Shown: positions 33,532-42,181 of the stretch, piece by piece
Position numbering within the stretch: the stretch's first letter is position 1
How the letters are laid out: each line of letters starts with the position of its first letter
Assembly: GCA_963922335.1 (NCBI GenBank)
Contig: CAWUIB010000001.1
Coordinates: 310,001-374,000, forward strand
From: CALBPI01 sp963922335
GTDB taxonomy: Bacteria > Pseudomonadota > Gammaproteobacteria > Steroidobacterales > Woeseiaceae
DNA: 64,000 bases
Reading direction: 5' to 3'
Notes under the pieces: model-generated
Told to the model about the DNA's origin: nothing
Seen by the model: only the letters and a program-made list of their open reading frames with translations
Database searches by the model: none
Translations under genes and position numbers: made by a program

Positions 33532-34182
33532 GTGGAAGACCTCACAGAAGATCAACAGGTCGAGCGCCTAAAAGCGTGGTGGGCCGAGAATGGCACATCG
33601 ATTATCGCTGGTGTCGTGTTGGGTGGCGCGGGCTTGTTTGGCTGGAATTACTGGCAGGCAAGTGAGCTAGCTGCCGCACAAGCTGCCAGTATTCAGTTCG
33701 ACAAGGCTGCCGAAGCGGCGAGCGATTCCGACCTGACCCTGCTCACGCAGGCGGTGAATTCGCTGCGTGATGACCACGGCGATTCGCCCTACGTGGTTCA
33801 GGGTCAGCTTCAGTTGGCCGCCTTGCATGTGCAGCGCGGTGAGACCGAAGAGGCTCAGACTGTGCTTGCGGACGTGTACGCAAGAGCCAAGGGTATGCCG
33901 GAACACGCGATGATCGGACTCCGTCTGGCGCGGGTGCAGTTGTATCGTGACGATCCCGACGGCGCACTGGCGACGCTTGAGACGATCAAGGACACGAACT
34001 ATTCCTCACTGGTCAATGAGCTCCGCGGGGACGTCTTACGCTCTCAGGGACTCCTGGTTGAGGCGCGTGAGGCCTATACGCAGGCGCTGAATGAACCCGG
34101 CGATCCGCCGGTGATTGACGCGACGATGCTGCGCATGAAGCGTGCTGCACTTCCGGTAGCCGAGGCTGACGAGACCTCGTGA
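33532..34182 (+). CDS. yfgM: YfgM-like TPR membrane protein, ancillary SecYEG subunit
   Basis: A 216-residue inner membrane protein. A short cytoplasmic N-terminus (EDLTEDQQVERLKAWW) precedes one span (IIAGVVLGGAGLFGWNYW) and a periplasmic TPR-like domain. In Escherichia coli it associates with SecYEG and the chaperone PpiD. The start is GTG at 33532, with AGAGAGAAA upstream as a weak ribosome site. It overlaps bamB by GTGA. Confidence 0.9.
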   Translation: MEDLTEDQQVERLKAWWAENGTSIIAGVVLGGAGLFGWNYWQASELAAAQAASIQFDKAAEAASDSDLTLLTQAVNSLRDDHGDSPYVVQGQLQLAALHVQRGETEEAQTVLADVYARAKGMPEHAMIGLRLARVQLYRDDPDGALATLETIKDTNYSSLVNELRGDVLRSQGLLVEAREAYTQALNEPGDPPVIDATMLRMKRAALPVAEADETS

Positions 34183-35357
34183 TCCGGTTTCAACGCGTTA
34201 TTCGTTTTCTGCTGATCGGTGCCGCCGGTGTCACACTGTCGGCGTGCTCGATTTTCGGTGACGATGATGAAGTCGCAGAGCCGCCCACACCGATTGCCGA
34301 GTTCACACCATCTGTTGAGCTCAAGAGGGTTCTATCAACGGGAGTCGGGGATAGTGGTGAGCGCTTGCGTCTTGCGCTTCGGCCAGTCGGCGATGGTAGC
34401 CGGGTGTTCGTGGCCAATGCCGAGGGTGAAGTATCCGCATACGACGCCGAGAGTTCTAAACGCGTTTGGCGGCGCAAAGTCGACCAGTTGCTTTCCGCCG
34501 GTCCCGGCGTGGGTGACGGGCGCGTCATCGTTGCAGGGCGCGATGGCAGCATCATCGCGCTCAACGCGACCGACGGCGAGGTTTTGTGGGAGCGGGATAT
34601 CTCCGGTGAGGTACTTGCTGCACCGATTCTGGGTGCTAATCGCGTCTTCCTAAGAACGGTCGACGGCCGCTTGCTGGCGCTGGATGGCCGAAGTGGTTCT
34701 GAGCAGTGGTTCGTTGAACAGCCGGTACCAGCCTTGACTCAGCGCGGGGTCAGCGAGCCCGTGATCTCCGGTGAACTAGTGGTCTCCGGGTTTGATAACG
34801 GACGGATCGTCGCAGCTAATATGCTCACCGGCGAAATCGCCTGGGAGTTACCGCTCGGCATACCGGCCGGGCGTACAGACATCGAGCGCATGGTCGACTC
34901 CGATGGCGCCATCGCTGCGCTCGGCAATGACCTGTATATGACGGGCTTTCAGTCACGAACGGCGGCGGTGGCGGCTGAGTCGGGCCAACCGTTATGGGCC
35001 CGTGATTTGTCAAGCTACGCCGGCGTTGGGTTGGACTACGCCAAAGTGTATATCACGCTCGATAACGATCGCGTGATGGCGTTGGGTCGCAATAATGGGG
35101 CCCAGGAATGGAGCAGTGACGATTTCTTGCGCCGCAAGCTCACCGCTCCGGTCGTGTTTGGGGAATATGTCGTTGTCGGTGATTTTGAAGGCTATCTCCA
35201 CTTCCTGAGCGCGCGCACTGGCGTGCTTGCTGGGCGAGTGCGTGTCGGAGAAGGGGCGATCATTATGCGTCCCTACGTCATGGGTGAGACGCTTTACGTG
35301 CAGACTGTGGCAGGTCAGTTCGCTGGCTACCAGATCCGCCGCAACGACGGTGACTGA
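34179..35357 (+). CDS. bamB: outer membrane protein assembly factor BamB
   Basis: A 392-residue lipoprotein of the BAM complex. It has a signal with lipobox LSACS and a beta-propeller with PQQ-like repeats, for example GRDGSIIALNATDGEVLWE and DGRLLALDGRSGSEQW. The start is GTG at 34179, overlapping the yfgM stop (GTGA), so the genes are probably translationally coupled. It ends two bases before der. Confidence 0.95.
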   Translation: MIRFQRVIRFLLIGAAGVTLSACSIFGDDDEVAEPPTPIAEFTPSVELKRVLSTGVGDSGERLRLALRPVGDGSRVFVANAEGEVSAYDAESSKRVWRRKVDQLLSAGPGVGDGRVIVAGRDGSIIALNATDGEVLWERDISGEVLAAPILGANRVFLRTVDGRLLALDGRSGSEQWFVEQPVPALTQRGVSEPVISGELVVSGFDNGRIVAANMLTGEIAWELPLGIPAGRTDIERMVDSDGAIAALGNDLYMTGFQSRTAAVAAESGQPLWARDLSSYAGVGLDYAKVYITLDNDRVMALGRNNGAQEWSSDDFLRRKLTAPVVFGEYVVVGDFEGYLHFLSARTGVLAGRVRVGEGAIIMRPYVMGETLYVQTVAGQFAGYQIRRNDGD

Positions 35358-35359
35358 CG

Positions 35360-36751
35360 ATGCTGCCGGTGGTTGCACTGGTCGGTCGGCCGAACGTCGG
35401 CAAGTCCACACTCTTTAATCGCTTAACCAAGACCCGCGATGCGCTGGTTGCGGATTACGCGGGTCTGACCCGCGACCGCCAGTACGGTTTTGGCAAAGTA
35501 GGGCCGCGGCCTTACCTGGTCGTCGACACAGGCGGTCTCGCTGGGGCAAGCGATGGCATTGAATCACTCATGCAGGAGCAGGCGCTCGCCGCGATCGACG
35601 AAGCAGATGTCGTGGTATTTCTCGCCGATGCTCGAGACGGTCTTCTGGCCGGTGACGAAGAAATCGCCGGCATGCTGCGCAAGCGCGCGGACAATCTCGT
35701 GCTCGCCATCAACAAGGCGGAGGGACTGGACAGCGCAACAGCAGGGGCAGACTTCCACGCGCTGGGGCTAGGCGAACCGGCGGTGATTTCTGCAGCGCAC
35801 GGTGATCGTGTGTCCGCGCTCATGGATCTTGTGCTCGAGTTGTGTCCCCCAGTCAGCGAAGAGGCCGACTCCGACGCCGACAACGGTGTCACGGTCAGCG
35901 TCGTCGGGCGACCGAACGTTGGAAAATCGACGCTGATCAATCGCCTGATTGGTGAGGATCGACTCGTGGCCTACGACCGTCCCGGAACGACCCGAGACAG
36001 CGTGTCTGTCCCATTTGAGCATGGCGGAAAACCTTACACGCTGATTGATACCGCAGGCGTTAGACGACGCGGAAAAGTCAGAGAGGCGATCGAAAAGTTC
36101 AGCATTATCAAGACGCTGCAGGCACTCGAGAAGAGCAACGTAGCGATCATGGTGCTCGACGCGAGAGAAGGCGTCACCGATCAGGATGTGTCGCTGCTGA
36201 GCTTGATTATCGAGCAGGGCAAGGCGCTGATTGTGACCCTCAACAAGTGGGATGGGCTGAGTGGTGACCAGCGTCGTGAAGTGCACGATGCCCTGGAGCG
36301 AAAGGTAGGTTTCACCGAATTTGCGCCACGCCACTTCATTTCGGCGCTGCATGGTTCGGGTGTTGGGAAACTGATGCGAGAGGTGGACAGGGTTCACGCG
36401 GCGGCGTGCAGAACGCTACCCACCGCAGAGCTGACAGATAGTCTCGAGGCCGCGGTAACCGCGCACCCACCACCGATGACCCGCGGGCGTCGTCCGCGAT
36501 TGCGGTACGCCCATCAGGGTGGGCGTAATCCGCCGGTCATCGTGATTCACGGCAATCAGGCTGAGCGACTGGCTGCGGCGTATCGTCGTTACCTGATCGG
36601 TCACTTCCGTAAGCGCTTCGATCTGCGGGGAACACCGGTTCGGTTGCAACTGAAGTCCGGAAAAAATCCGTATGAGGGACGACGGAATAAGTTGACGCCA
36701 CGTCAAGAAGCCAAGCGTAAGCGTCTGATGAAACACGTGAAACGCTCATAG
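35360..36751 (+). CDS. der: ribosome-associated GTPase Der (EngA)
   Basis: A 463-residue protein with two tandem GTPase domains needed for 50S ribosome assembly. Walker A motifs GRPNVGKSTLFNRL (about residue 9) and GRPNVGKSTLINRL (about residue 185) are followed by DTGGLAG, NKAE, DTAGVRRRG and NKWD. The C-terminal KH-like domain ends with basic residues (RRNKLTPRQEAKRKRLMKH). Confidence 0.97.
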   Translation: MLPVVALVGRPNVGKSTLFNRLTKTRDALVADYAGLTRDRQYGFGKVGPRPYLVVDTGGLAGASDGIESLMQEQALAAIDEADVVVFLADARDGLLAGDEEIAGMLRKRADNLVLAINKAEGLDSATAGADFHALGLGEPAVISAAHGDRVSALMDLVLELCPPVSEEADSDADNGVTVSVVGRPNVGKSTLINRLIGEDRLVAYDRPGTTRDSVSVPFEHGGKPYTLIDTAGVRRRGKVREAIEKFSIIKTLQALEKSNVAIMVLDAREGVTDQDVSLLSLIIEQGKALIVTLNKWDGLSGDQRREVHDALERKVGFTEFAPRHFISALHGSGVGKLMREVDRVHAAACRTLPTAELTDSLEAAVTAHPPPMTRGRRPRLRYAHQGGRNPPVIVIHGNQAERLAAAYRRYLIGHFRKRFDLRGTPVRLQLKSGKNPYEGRRNKLTPRQEAKRKRLMKHVKRS

Positions 36752-36847
36752 CGTACGGATTTGCGAGACAGTTGCAGACAGCCTACTGAATGCATCGGGC
36801 GTGCTACCATGGCGCCGGTTTAACGTTTCCATTGGGGAGTAGAAACG

Positions 36848-37399
36848 ATGAGTATTCTTGAGACCATCCTTAAAGCAAACAATGGCGGTCTGGTAAAACA
36901 GGTAGCCGGCAGTCTTAACCTGAATGAAGGCCAGGCGGGCGCAGCGATCGCTCATTTGCTACCGGCGCTTACAGAGGGCATGAAGAAAAACGTTGAGAAG
37001 CCGAATGGTTTGGAGGCGCTGCTCGGTGCGATTAAGACCGGTGGTCATGACCGCTATGTCGAGCAACCGGAAAAAGTCACTGCGGACGATGCAATTTCGG
37101 ACGGCAACGGCATCCTCGCCCATCTGCTGGGCAGTAAGGATGTCAGTAGGAAAGTCGCATCCCAGGCGGCAGCGAGTACCGGACTGGACACATCGGTTTT
37201 GAAAAAGATGCTACCGATGGTCGCGACAATGGCGATGGGCACGCTCAGCAAGGAAAGCAAGGGCGGCGCATTGAGCGCGCTGCTGGGCGGTAGTCAGCAA
37301 CAGTCACCGGCAGCAGGGCTGCTGGGTGCGTTTCTGGACAAAGACAAGGACAAGTCCGCCGTTGACGGTCTCCTTGGATTGGCGAAGCGTTTTCTCTGA
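36848..37399 (+). CDS. DUF937 domain-containing protein
   Basis: A 183-residue protein of the DUF937 family. The predicted helices carry repeated Gly/Ala-rich segments such as GILAHLLGSKDVSRKVASQAA, MLPMVATMAMGTLSKES and AAGLLGAFLDKDKDKSAVDGLLG. GGGGAG gives a strong ribosome site before the ATG. It stands alone between der and metX, with 96 bases upstream. It has no signal peptide or membrane span, and the family function is unknown. Confidence 0.85.
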   Translation: MSILETILKANNGGLVKQVAGSLNLNEGQAGAAIAHLLPALTEGMKKNVEKPNGLEALLGAIKTGGHDRYVEQPEKVTADDAISDGNGILAHLLGSKDVSRKVASQAAASTGLDTSVLKKMLPMVATMAMGTLSKESKGGALSALLGGSQQQSPAAGLLGAFLDKDKDKSAVDGLLGLAKRFL

Positions 37400-37465
37400 G
37401 GTCGGCTCTTTCTTCGCAAGGCGCGAGCGATACGAACGACTGTACTCTGTTAGCCGCCTACTGAT

Positions 37466-38575
37466 ATGAGCTCGAACAGGCCTGCCGGAGCGCGGAAGAC
37501 GCTGTCCGTCACGACCGCGCTGGGATTTCATCGCGGCGGCACGCTGCGGCAGGCCGAATTAGCCTACGAGACATGGGGTCGGCTCGACGAGCACGCCAGC
37601 AACTGCGTGGTTGTGTTCACTGGTCTTTCGCCCTCAGCACACGCCGCTTCATCACCGGCGGACCCCTCTCCCGGGTGGTGGGAACCCATGATTGGCCCTG
37701 CAAGACCGATCGATACAGATCGATTCTTCGTAGTGTGCGTTAACTCGCTAGGGAGTTGTTTCGGTTCCACGGGTCCAGCGAGTACTGATCCGGTTAAGAA
37801 GAGCCCCTATCAGATTGATTTTCCAGTTCTTTCGCTTGAAGATCTCGCGGCGGGCAGCGTGTTGGTACTTGATGCCTTAGGGGTTCGGCGCGTCCACACG
37901 GCGGTCGGGTGTTCGATGGGCGGCATGACGGCACTTGCCTTCGCAATGCGATACCCGGAGCGTGTGGAGCGCCTCGTCTCGGTATCTTCCGCAGCGCGAG
38001 CAGCGCCTTTCGCGATTGCGCTCCGGTCTTTGCAGCGCGAGATGGTGCGCCGCGACCCCGAGTGGGAAGAGGGCAGATATCGTGGCGTTGGGCCCGTTTC
38101 CGGCATGAAGATGGCGCGCAAGCTCGGCATGATTTCCTATCGCTCAGCACAGGAGTGGCTAACGCGCTTCGGCAGAGAGCGTGTATCTGCTGAGCGGCGG
38201 AGCAACGACGCGTTTTGTATCGATTTCGAAGTTGAGAGTTACCTCCAGGCACATGCGGAGAAATTCACCGGCGATTTCGATCCGAATTGCTACCTATACC
38301 TCTCGCGTGCCATGGACCTGTTTGATGCGGCAGACTACGGCGGCTCGGTTGCCACGGGTGTGGCGCGTACCGACTTGTCCAAGGCGCTTGTCATCGGCGT
38401 GACCACCGACATCCTGTTTCCGGTGTTCCAGCAGGAGGAGCTGGCCGACGCATTGCGGGCCGCTGGCAGCGAGGTCAAATTCGAGGTGCTGCCCTCGCTT
38501 CAGGGTCACGACTCATTCCTCGTCGACATGGACCGGTTCCGCCCGGTCATCGGAGAATGGTTCTCGGCGCAGTGA
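37466..38575 (+). CDS. metX: homoserine O-acyltransferase, MetX type
   Basis: An alpha/beta-hydrolase acyltransferase that activates homoserine for methionine synthesis. The 369-residue product has the nucleophile Ser150 in GCSMGGM, the Asp in TTDILFP and the His near residue 348 in QGHDSFLVD. GLSPSAHAASSPADPSPGWW and NSLGSCFGSTGPAS are the substrate-pocket segments. Whether acetyl-CoA or succinyl-CoA is used, or serine is the acceptor, cannot be decided by eye. No clear ribosome site precedes the ATG. A cysteine-dioxygenase-like gene lies 63 bases downstream. Confidence 0.9.
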   Translation: MSSNRPAGARKTLSVTTALGFHRGGTLRQAELAYETWGRLDEHASNCVVVFTGLSPSAHAASSPADPSPGWWEPMIGPARPIDTDRFFVVCVNSLGSCFGSTGPASTDPVKKSPYQIDFPVLSLEDLAAGSVLVLDALGVRRVHTAVGCSMGGMTALAFAMRYPERVERLVSVSSAARAAPFAIALRSLQREMVRRDPEWEEGRYRGVGPVSGMKMARKLGMISYRSAQEWLTRFGRERVSAERRSNDAFCIDFEVESYLQAHAEKFTGDFDPNCYLYLSRAMDLFDAADYGGSVATGVARTDLSKALVIGVTTDILFPVFQQEELADALRAAGSEVKFEVLPSLQGHDSFLVDMDRFRPVIGEWFSAQ

Positions 38576-38623
38576 TCAGCACGAAAAAGTCGAGAGATTT
38601 TGCCTCGGAGATCGGGTGGTATT

Positions 38624-38632
38624 TGCTATGAT
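38624..38632 (+). promoter_or_regulatory. extended -10 promoter for the cysteine-dioxygenase-like gene
   Basis: TGCTATGAT is an extended -10 element ending 6 bases before the ATG at 38639. Transcription would start at or next to the start codon, giving a leaderless or nearly leaderless mRNA, in line with the lack of a ribosome site. Confidence 0.5.
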
Positions 38633-38638
38633 CATCGT

Positions 38639-39232
38639 ATGGTCGCCGCAACCGACAAACTCCTGCATCCCGGACTCCAGCCGCTTGTCGCCCTGATCGA
38701 CGAAGCAGTCATGCTGGACGGCGAGTCCGCGATCACAGAAGCCATCAAGAACGAGCTGTGCCGGATGATCCGAACCAATGCGTTCGAACTTCCGGTCGGC
38801 GTCATGAGTCCGCTGGCCGATCGTTATGCGCGTCGTCTCTTACACCGCGATCCGGAGCGCGGCTACTCGATCGTGGCGATGACCTGGGGTGCCTGTCAGT
38901 CGACGCCGATCCACGACCACGCTGGCATGTGGTGTGTGGAGGGTGTCTGTGCGGGAACTATCGACGTGCAGCAATTTGAGCTCATGGAGCAGGTCGAGGA
39001 CGAAGGCCGGTATCGCTTTGAACCTCGAAACAGTTACATGGCGGGCATTGGCAGTGCGGGCTGCCTCATTCCGCCTTACGAATACCATCTGATTGCCAAT
39101 CCGTGCGATCGATCTCCCGCCGTTTCGTTGCACATCTACGGTGGCGACATGGATCACTGCCATGTGTTCGTCCGAGAAGGTGAGACCGATTGGTACCGCC
39201 GCGTGATGCGCGAACTCTCGTTTGACGATTAA
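38639..39232 (+). CDS. cysteine dioxygenase family protein
   Basis: A 197-residue cupin with the iron-binding HDHAGMWCVEGVCAG (His-x-His and a downstream Glu) near residue 90 and the later His in EYHLIANP. The family oxidises thiols such as cysteine or 3-mercaptopropionate to sulfinates. The Glu of the cupin motif is kept. The ATG at 38639 (MVAATDKLLHPG) is used; an upstream in-frame TTG at 38600 is less likely. The metX neighbour points to sulfur amino acid metabolism. It overlaps the convergent xseA gene by 4 bases. Confidence 0.87.
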   Translation: MVAATDKLLHPGLQPLVALIDEAVMLDGESAITEAIKNELCRMIRTNAFELPVGVMSPLADRYARRLLHRDPERGYSIVAMTWGACQSTPIHDHAGMWCVEGVCAGTIDVQQFELMEQVEDEGRYRFEPRNSYMAGIGSAGCLIPPYEYHLIANPCDRSPAVSLHIYGGDMDHCHVFVREGETDWYRRVMRELSFDD

Positions 39233-40596
39233 TCGTTTGTCTCGCTCGACACGACCCGGCTCACCGTAGCTTCAAACCGTCCCCCGGACATCAACACCTC
39301 AGCCGTTGAACCTTTGCGAACTTGCTGGGCTCTGTGCAGCGCCGTGCCGTGTTCGTCGCGCACGATCGCGTAGCCGCGTTCCAGTGTTGCCAGGGGGCTG
39401 ATGGCGTTTAAGTGCGTCGCGACAACGCTTAGCCGGGTGCGCAGGCGCTGCAGGCGCTGAGACTGAGCCGTGCGCAAGAGCACTGATGCATGCTCGAGGC
39501 GTCGACGCTGCGCGCTAACGCGAACACCTGGCTGTTGCGCGATCAGTTTCGCAACCAGGACCGCGACCTGCTGACGGCGTTGAGCGACGAGTTGTCTCAA
39601 GCTCTGTGGCAGACGGTGTCGTGCGACGTTCAGGCGCTCTGCCTGCCTCTTGAGACGAGCGCTGGGCCCTGCAAGCCCCAGTCTCCTCGCAAGGAAATCC
39701 AGGCGTTGTGCATCGGCCTGATGTCTGCGCTGTTGTGCGTTGATCAGTCTACGCTGCAATGTGCTGAGTTGCCTGTGCAGTGCGGCCCCATCAGGTGTTG
39801 CGATTTCGGCTGCTGCACTTGGCGTTGGCGCTGCTTTGTCCGCCACGAAATCAACGATGGTGGTGTCGGTCTCATGACCTACGCCTGTGATCACGGGGAT
39901 TTTGCTGTCGACAATCAGGCGCGCAAGTGCCTCATCGTTGAATGCAGCGAGATCCTCGATCGATCCGCCACCGCGGACCAGAAGCAGCACATCACAAACG
40001 TCTTGTGCATTGGCCCGTTGCAACGCGCTGCGTAGCGCTGATGGTGCCTCGGCGCCCTGTACGCTGGCCGGATAGACTCTCACGGGAATCGACGGCATCC
40101 TGCGGCGCAGTACCTTGAGTACGTCCTGCACAGCCGCACCGGAAGGCGATGTGATGACACCAATGCGCGACGGCAGCGTCGGCAACGCCTGCTTCAGTGA
40201 ATCAGCGAATAAACCCTCGTCTGCGAGTTTGCGCTTCAGTAGCTCGAACGCACGACGCAGCGCACCTTCACCGGCCGGCTCGAGATGCTCGACGATCAGT
40301 TGATAGTCCCCACGGGGCTCATACAGGCTGAGGCGGCCACGCACTAAAACCTGATCACCGTTGGCGAGCCCGCGAACGCTGCCGCGTTGGCGCTGTCGGA
40401 AGAAAGCAGCACGCAGTTGTGCGCTCGGGTCTTTCAGGCTGAAGTAGAGATGGCCGGAGGCTGGGCGTGCGAGGTTGGATATTTCCGCCTCTACCCACAC
40501 AGTGCCGAATCCACTCTCGAGCAGACCTCGAACCTCACGGTTGAGATCACTAACCTGCCAGACTTGGCCCGATGCCTGTGTGAAATCTATGCGCAT
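39229..40596 (-). CDS. xseA: exodeoxyribonuclease VII large subunit
   Basis: A 455-residue subunit of a single-strand DNA nuclease. The N-terminal OB fold has VSDLNREVRGLLESGFGTVWV and GHLYFSLKDPSAQLRAAFF. The catalytic domain has RIGVITSPSGAAVQDVL, LLVRGGGSIEDLAAFNDE and GVGHETDTTIVDFVADKAAPTPSAAAE. A long coiled-coil follows, and the tail has LERGYAIVRD. It is divergent from guaB. The small subunit gene xseB is not in the window. Confidence 0.96.
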   Translation of the reverse strand: MRIDFTQASGQVWQVSDLNREVRGLLESGFGTVWVEAEISNLARPASGHLYFSLKDPSAQLRAAFFRQRQRGSVRGLANGDQVLVRGRLSLYEPRGDYQLIVEHLEPAGEGALRRAFELLKRKLADEGLFADSLKQALPTLPSRIGVITSPSGAAVQDVLKVLRRRMPSIPVRVYPASVQGAEAPSALRSALQRANAQDVCDVLLLVRGGGSIEDLAAFNDEALARLIVDSKIPVITGVGHETDTTIVDFVADKAAPTPSAAAEIATPDGAALHRQLSTLQRRLINAQQRRHQADAQRLDFLARRLGLAGPSARLKRQAERLNVARHRLPQSLRQLVAQRRQQVAVLVAKLIAQQPGVRVSAQRRRLEHASVLLRTAQSQRLQRLRTRLSVVATHLNAISPLATLERGYAIVRDEHGTALHRAQQVRKGSTAEVLMSGGRFEATVSRVVSSETND

Positions 40597-40635
40597 AGCG
40601 AAAGGGTATATGCTCCACGCAAGATGCGAAACGCG

Positions 40636-40665
40636 GTGACTTCCATGGTCTATTCGCGGTATTAT
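40636..40665 (+). promoter_or_regulatory. predicted guaB promoter
   Basis: GTGACT (40636-40641) and TATTAT (40660-40665) are separated by 18 bases. The predicted start point, near 40672, falls inside the palindrome described next. Confidence 0.5.
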
Positions 40666-40682
40666 GGTGGGTTAACCCACCA
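40665..40682. promoter_or_regulatory. 18-bp perfect palindrome at the guaB transcription start, probable operator
   Basis: TGGTGGGTTAACCCACCA is identical to its own reverse complement. It begins at the last base of the -10 box and ends 15 bases before the guaB ATG, so a bound protein would block transcription start. It is unlike the PurR box (ACGCAAACGTTTGCGT). Confidence 0.6.
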
Positions 40683-40697
40683 GTTTTGGAGAGTGTC

Positions 40698-42158
40698 ATG
40701 AGAATCGCCAAGGAAGCGCTGACCTTCGACGACGTTCTGTTGCAACCGGCATACTCCGAGGTGCTGCCGAGAGAGGTTTCGCTGGCAACCCGACTAACGC
40801 GCTCTATCAGCCTTAATGTGCCTTTGCTGTCCGCTGCGATGGATACGGTGACCGAGTCGAGACTCGCGATCACGCTCGCCCAAGAAGGCGGCATGGGCAT
40901 CATCCACAAGAACATGACGCCTGCCGAACAGGCTCGCCAAGTCCGCATCGTGAAGAAATACGAGAGCGGCATCATCAGCGATCCCATTACCGTTGGGCCG
41001 ACGATGACGATCAGGGAAGTGCTGGCACTCACCCGCGCGAAAAACATCTCCGGCGTACCGGTTGTCGACGGTAACGAAACCGTCGGCATCGTGACCAACC
41101 GCGACCTTCGCTACGAGACGCAACTGGAGGCGCCGGTGTCGACTGTGATGACCCCGAAAGCGCGACTTGTGACGGTCCGCGAGGGCGCGCCGGACGAGGA
41201 AGTGCTGTTGCTGTTGCACAAGCACAGAATCGAAAAGGTGCTCGTTGTCGATGACAGCTTCCAGCTCAAGGGCATGATCACGGCGAAAGACTTTCAGAAG
41301 GCGACCGATTTCCCCCGGGCGTGCAAAGATGCGCGTGGTGCGCTTCGAGTGGGCGCTGCAGTAGGGACAGGCGGCGATACTGAAGAGCGCGTCGCACAGT
41401 TAATGTCGGCGGGCGCGGATGTTCTGGTCGTCGATACCTCACACGGTTATTCGAAAGGCGTTCTCGATCGAGTCTCATGGATTCGGCAACATTATCCGGA
41501 CGCACAGATTGTCGCCGGCAATATCGTGACAGCTGATGCAGCGCTAGCGCTGGTCGATGCGGGTGCTGATTGTGTGAAAGTCGGTATCGGTCCTGGTTCG
41601 ATCTGCACCACACGGATTGTGGCTGGCGTCGGTGTACCGCAGATCAGCGCAGTGGCAGAAGTCGCGGAGGCACTGAAAGCAAAAGAGGTGCCTCTGATTG
41701 CTGACGGTGGTGTTCGCTACTCCGGAGACTTGGCGAAGGCAGTCGCCGCAGGTGCCTACGCCATCATGGTTGGCAGTCTGTTTGCGGGGACCGAGGAGTC
41801 GCCGGGTGAGGTCGAGCTCTACAAAGGCCGGTCTTACAAGTCCTATAGGGGGATGGGCTCACTAGGTGCAATGGCGCAGGGATCCTCCGATCGTTATTTC
41901 CAGGACACGACGGACGAGCTCGAGAAGCTCGTGCCCGAAGGAATCGAAGGCCGAGTTCCTTACAAGGGTTCCATGGTAGGCATCGTGCATCAGCTGATGG
42001 GTGGACTGCGCGCAGCGATGGGATATACCGGGTGCGCTGACATCGACGCTATGCGCACCAAGCCCGAGTTCGTCCGCATCACGGGTGCGGGCATGCGCGA
42101 GAGCCATGTGCATGACGTCACGATTACGAAGGAAGCACCCAACTACCGAACCGAGTGA
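40698..42158 (+). CDS. guaB: inosine-5'-monophosphate dehydrogenase
   Basis: Oxidises IMP to XMP, the committed step of GTP synthesis. The 486-residue product has ALTFDDVLLQPAYSEVLPRE at the start and two CBS domains at about residues 95-205. The active-site loop is GIGPGSICTTRIVAGVGVPQ, with the flap near GRSYKSYRGMGSLGAM. The ATG at 40698 has GGAG 6 bases upstream. It lies 23 bases before guaA, the next enzyme in the pathway. Confidence 0.98.
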   Translation: MRIAKEALTFDDVLLQPAYSEVLPREVSLATRLTRSISLNVPLLSAAMDTVTESRLAITLAQEGGMGIIHKNMTPAEQARQVRIVKKYESGIISDPITVGPTMTIREVLALTRAKNISGVPVVDGNETVGIVTNRDLRYETQLEAPVSTVMTPKARLVTVREGAPDEEVLLLLHKHRIEKVLVVDDSFQLKGMITAKDFQKATDFPRACKDARGALRVGAAVGTGGDTEERVAQLMSAGADVLVVDTSHGYSKGVLDRVSWIRQHYPDAQIVAGNIVTADAALALVDAGADCVKVGIGPGSICTTRIVAGVGVPQISAVAEVAEALKAKEVPLIADGGVRYSGDLAKAVAAGAYAIMVGSLFAGTEESPGEVELYKGRSYKSYRGMGSLGAMAQGSSDRYFQDTTDELEKLVPEGIEGRVPYKGSMVGIVHQLMGGLRAAMGYTGCADIDAMRTKPEFVRITGAGMRESHVHDVTITKEAPNYRTE

Positions 42159-42181
42159 CGGTGCCATCGAGGAAGACTGTA

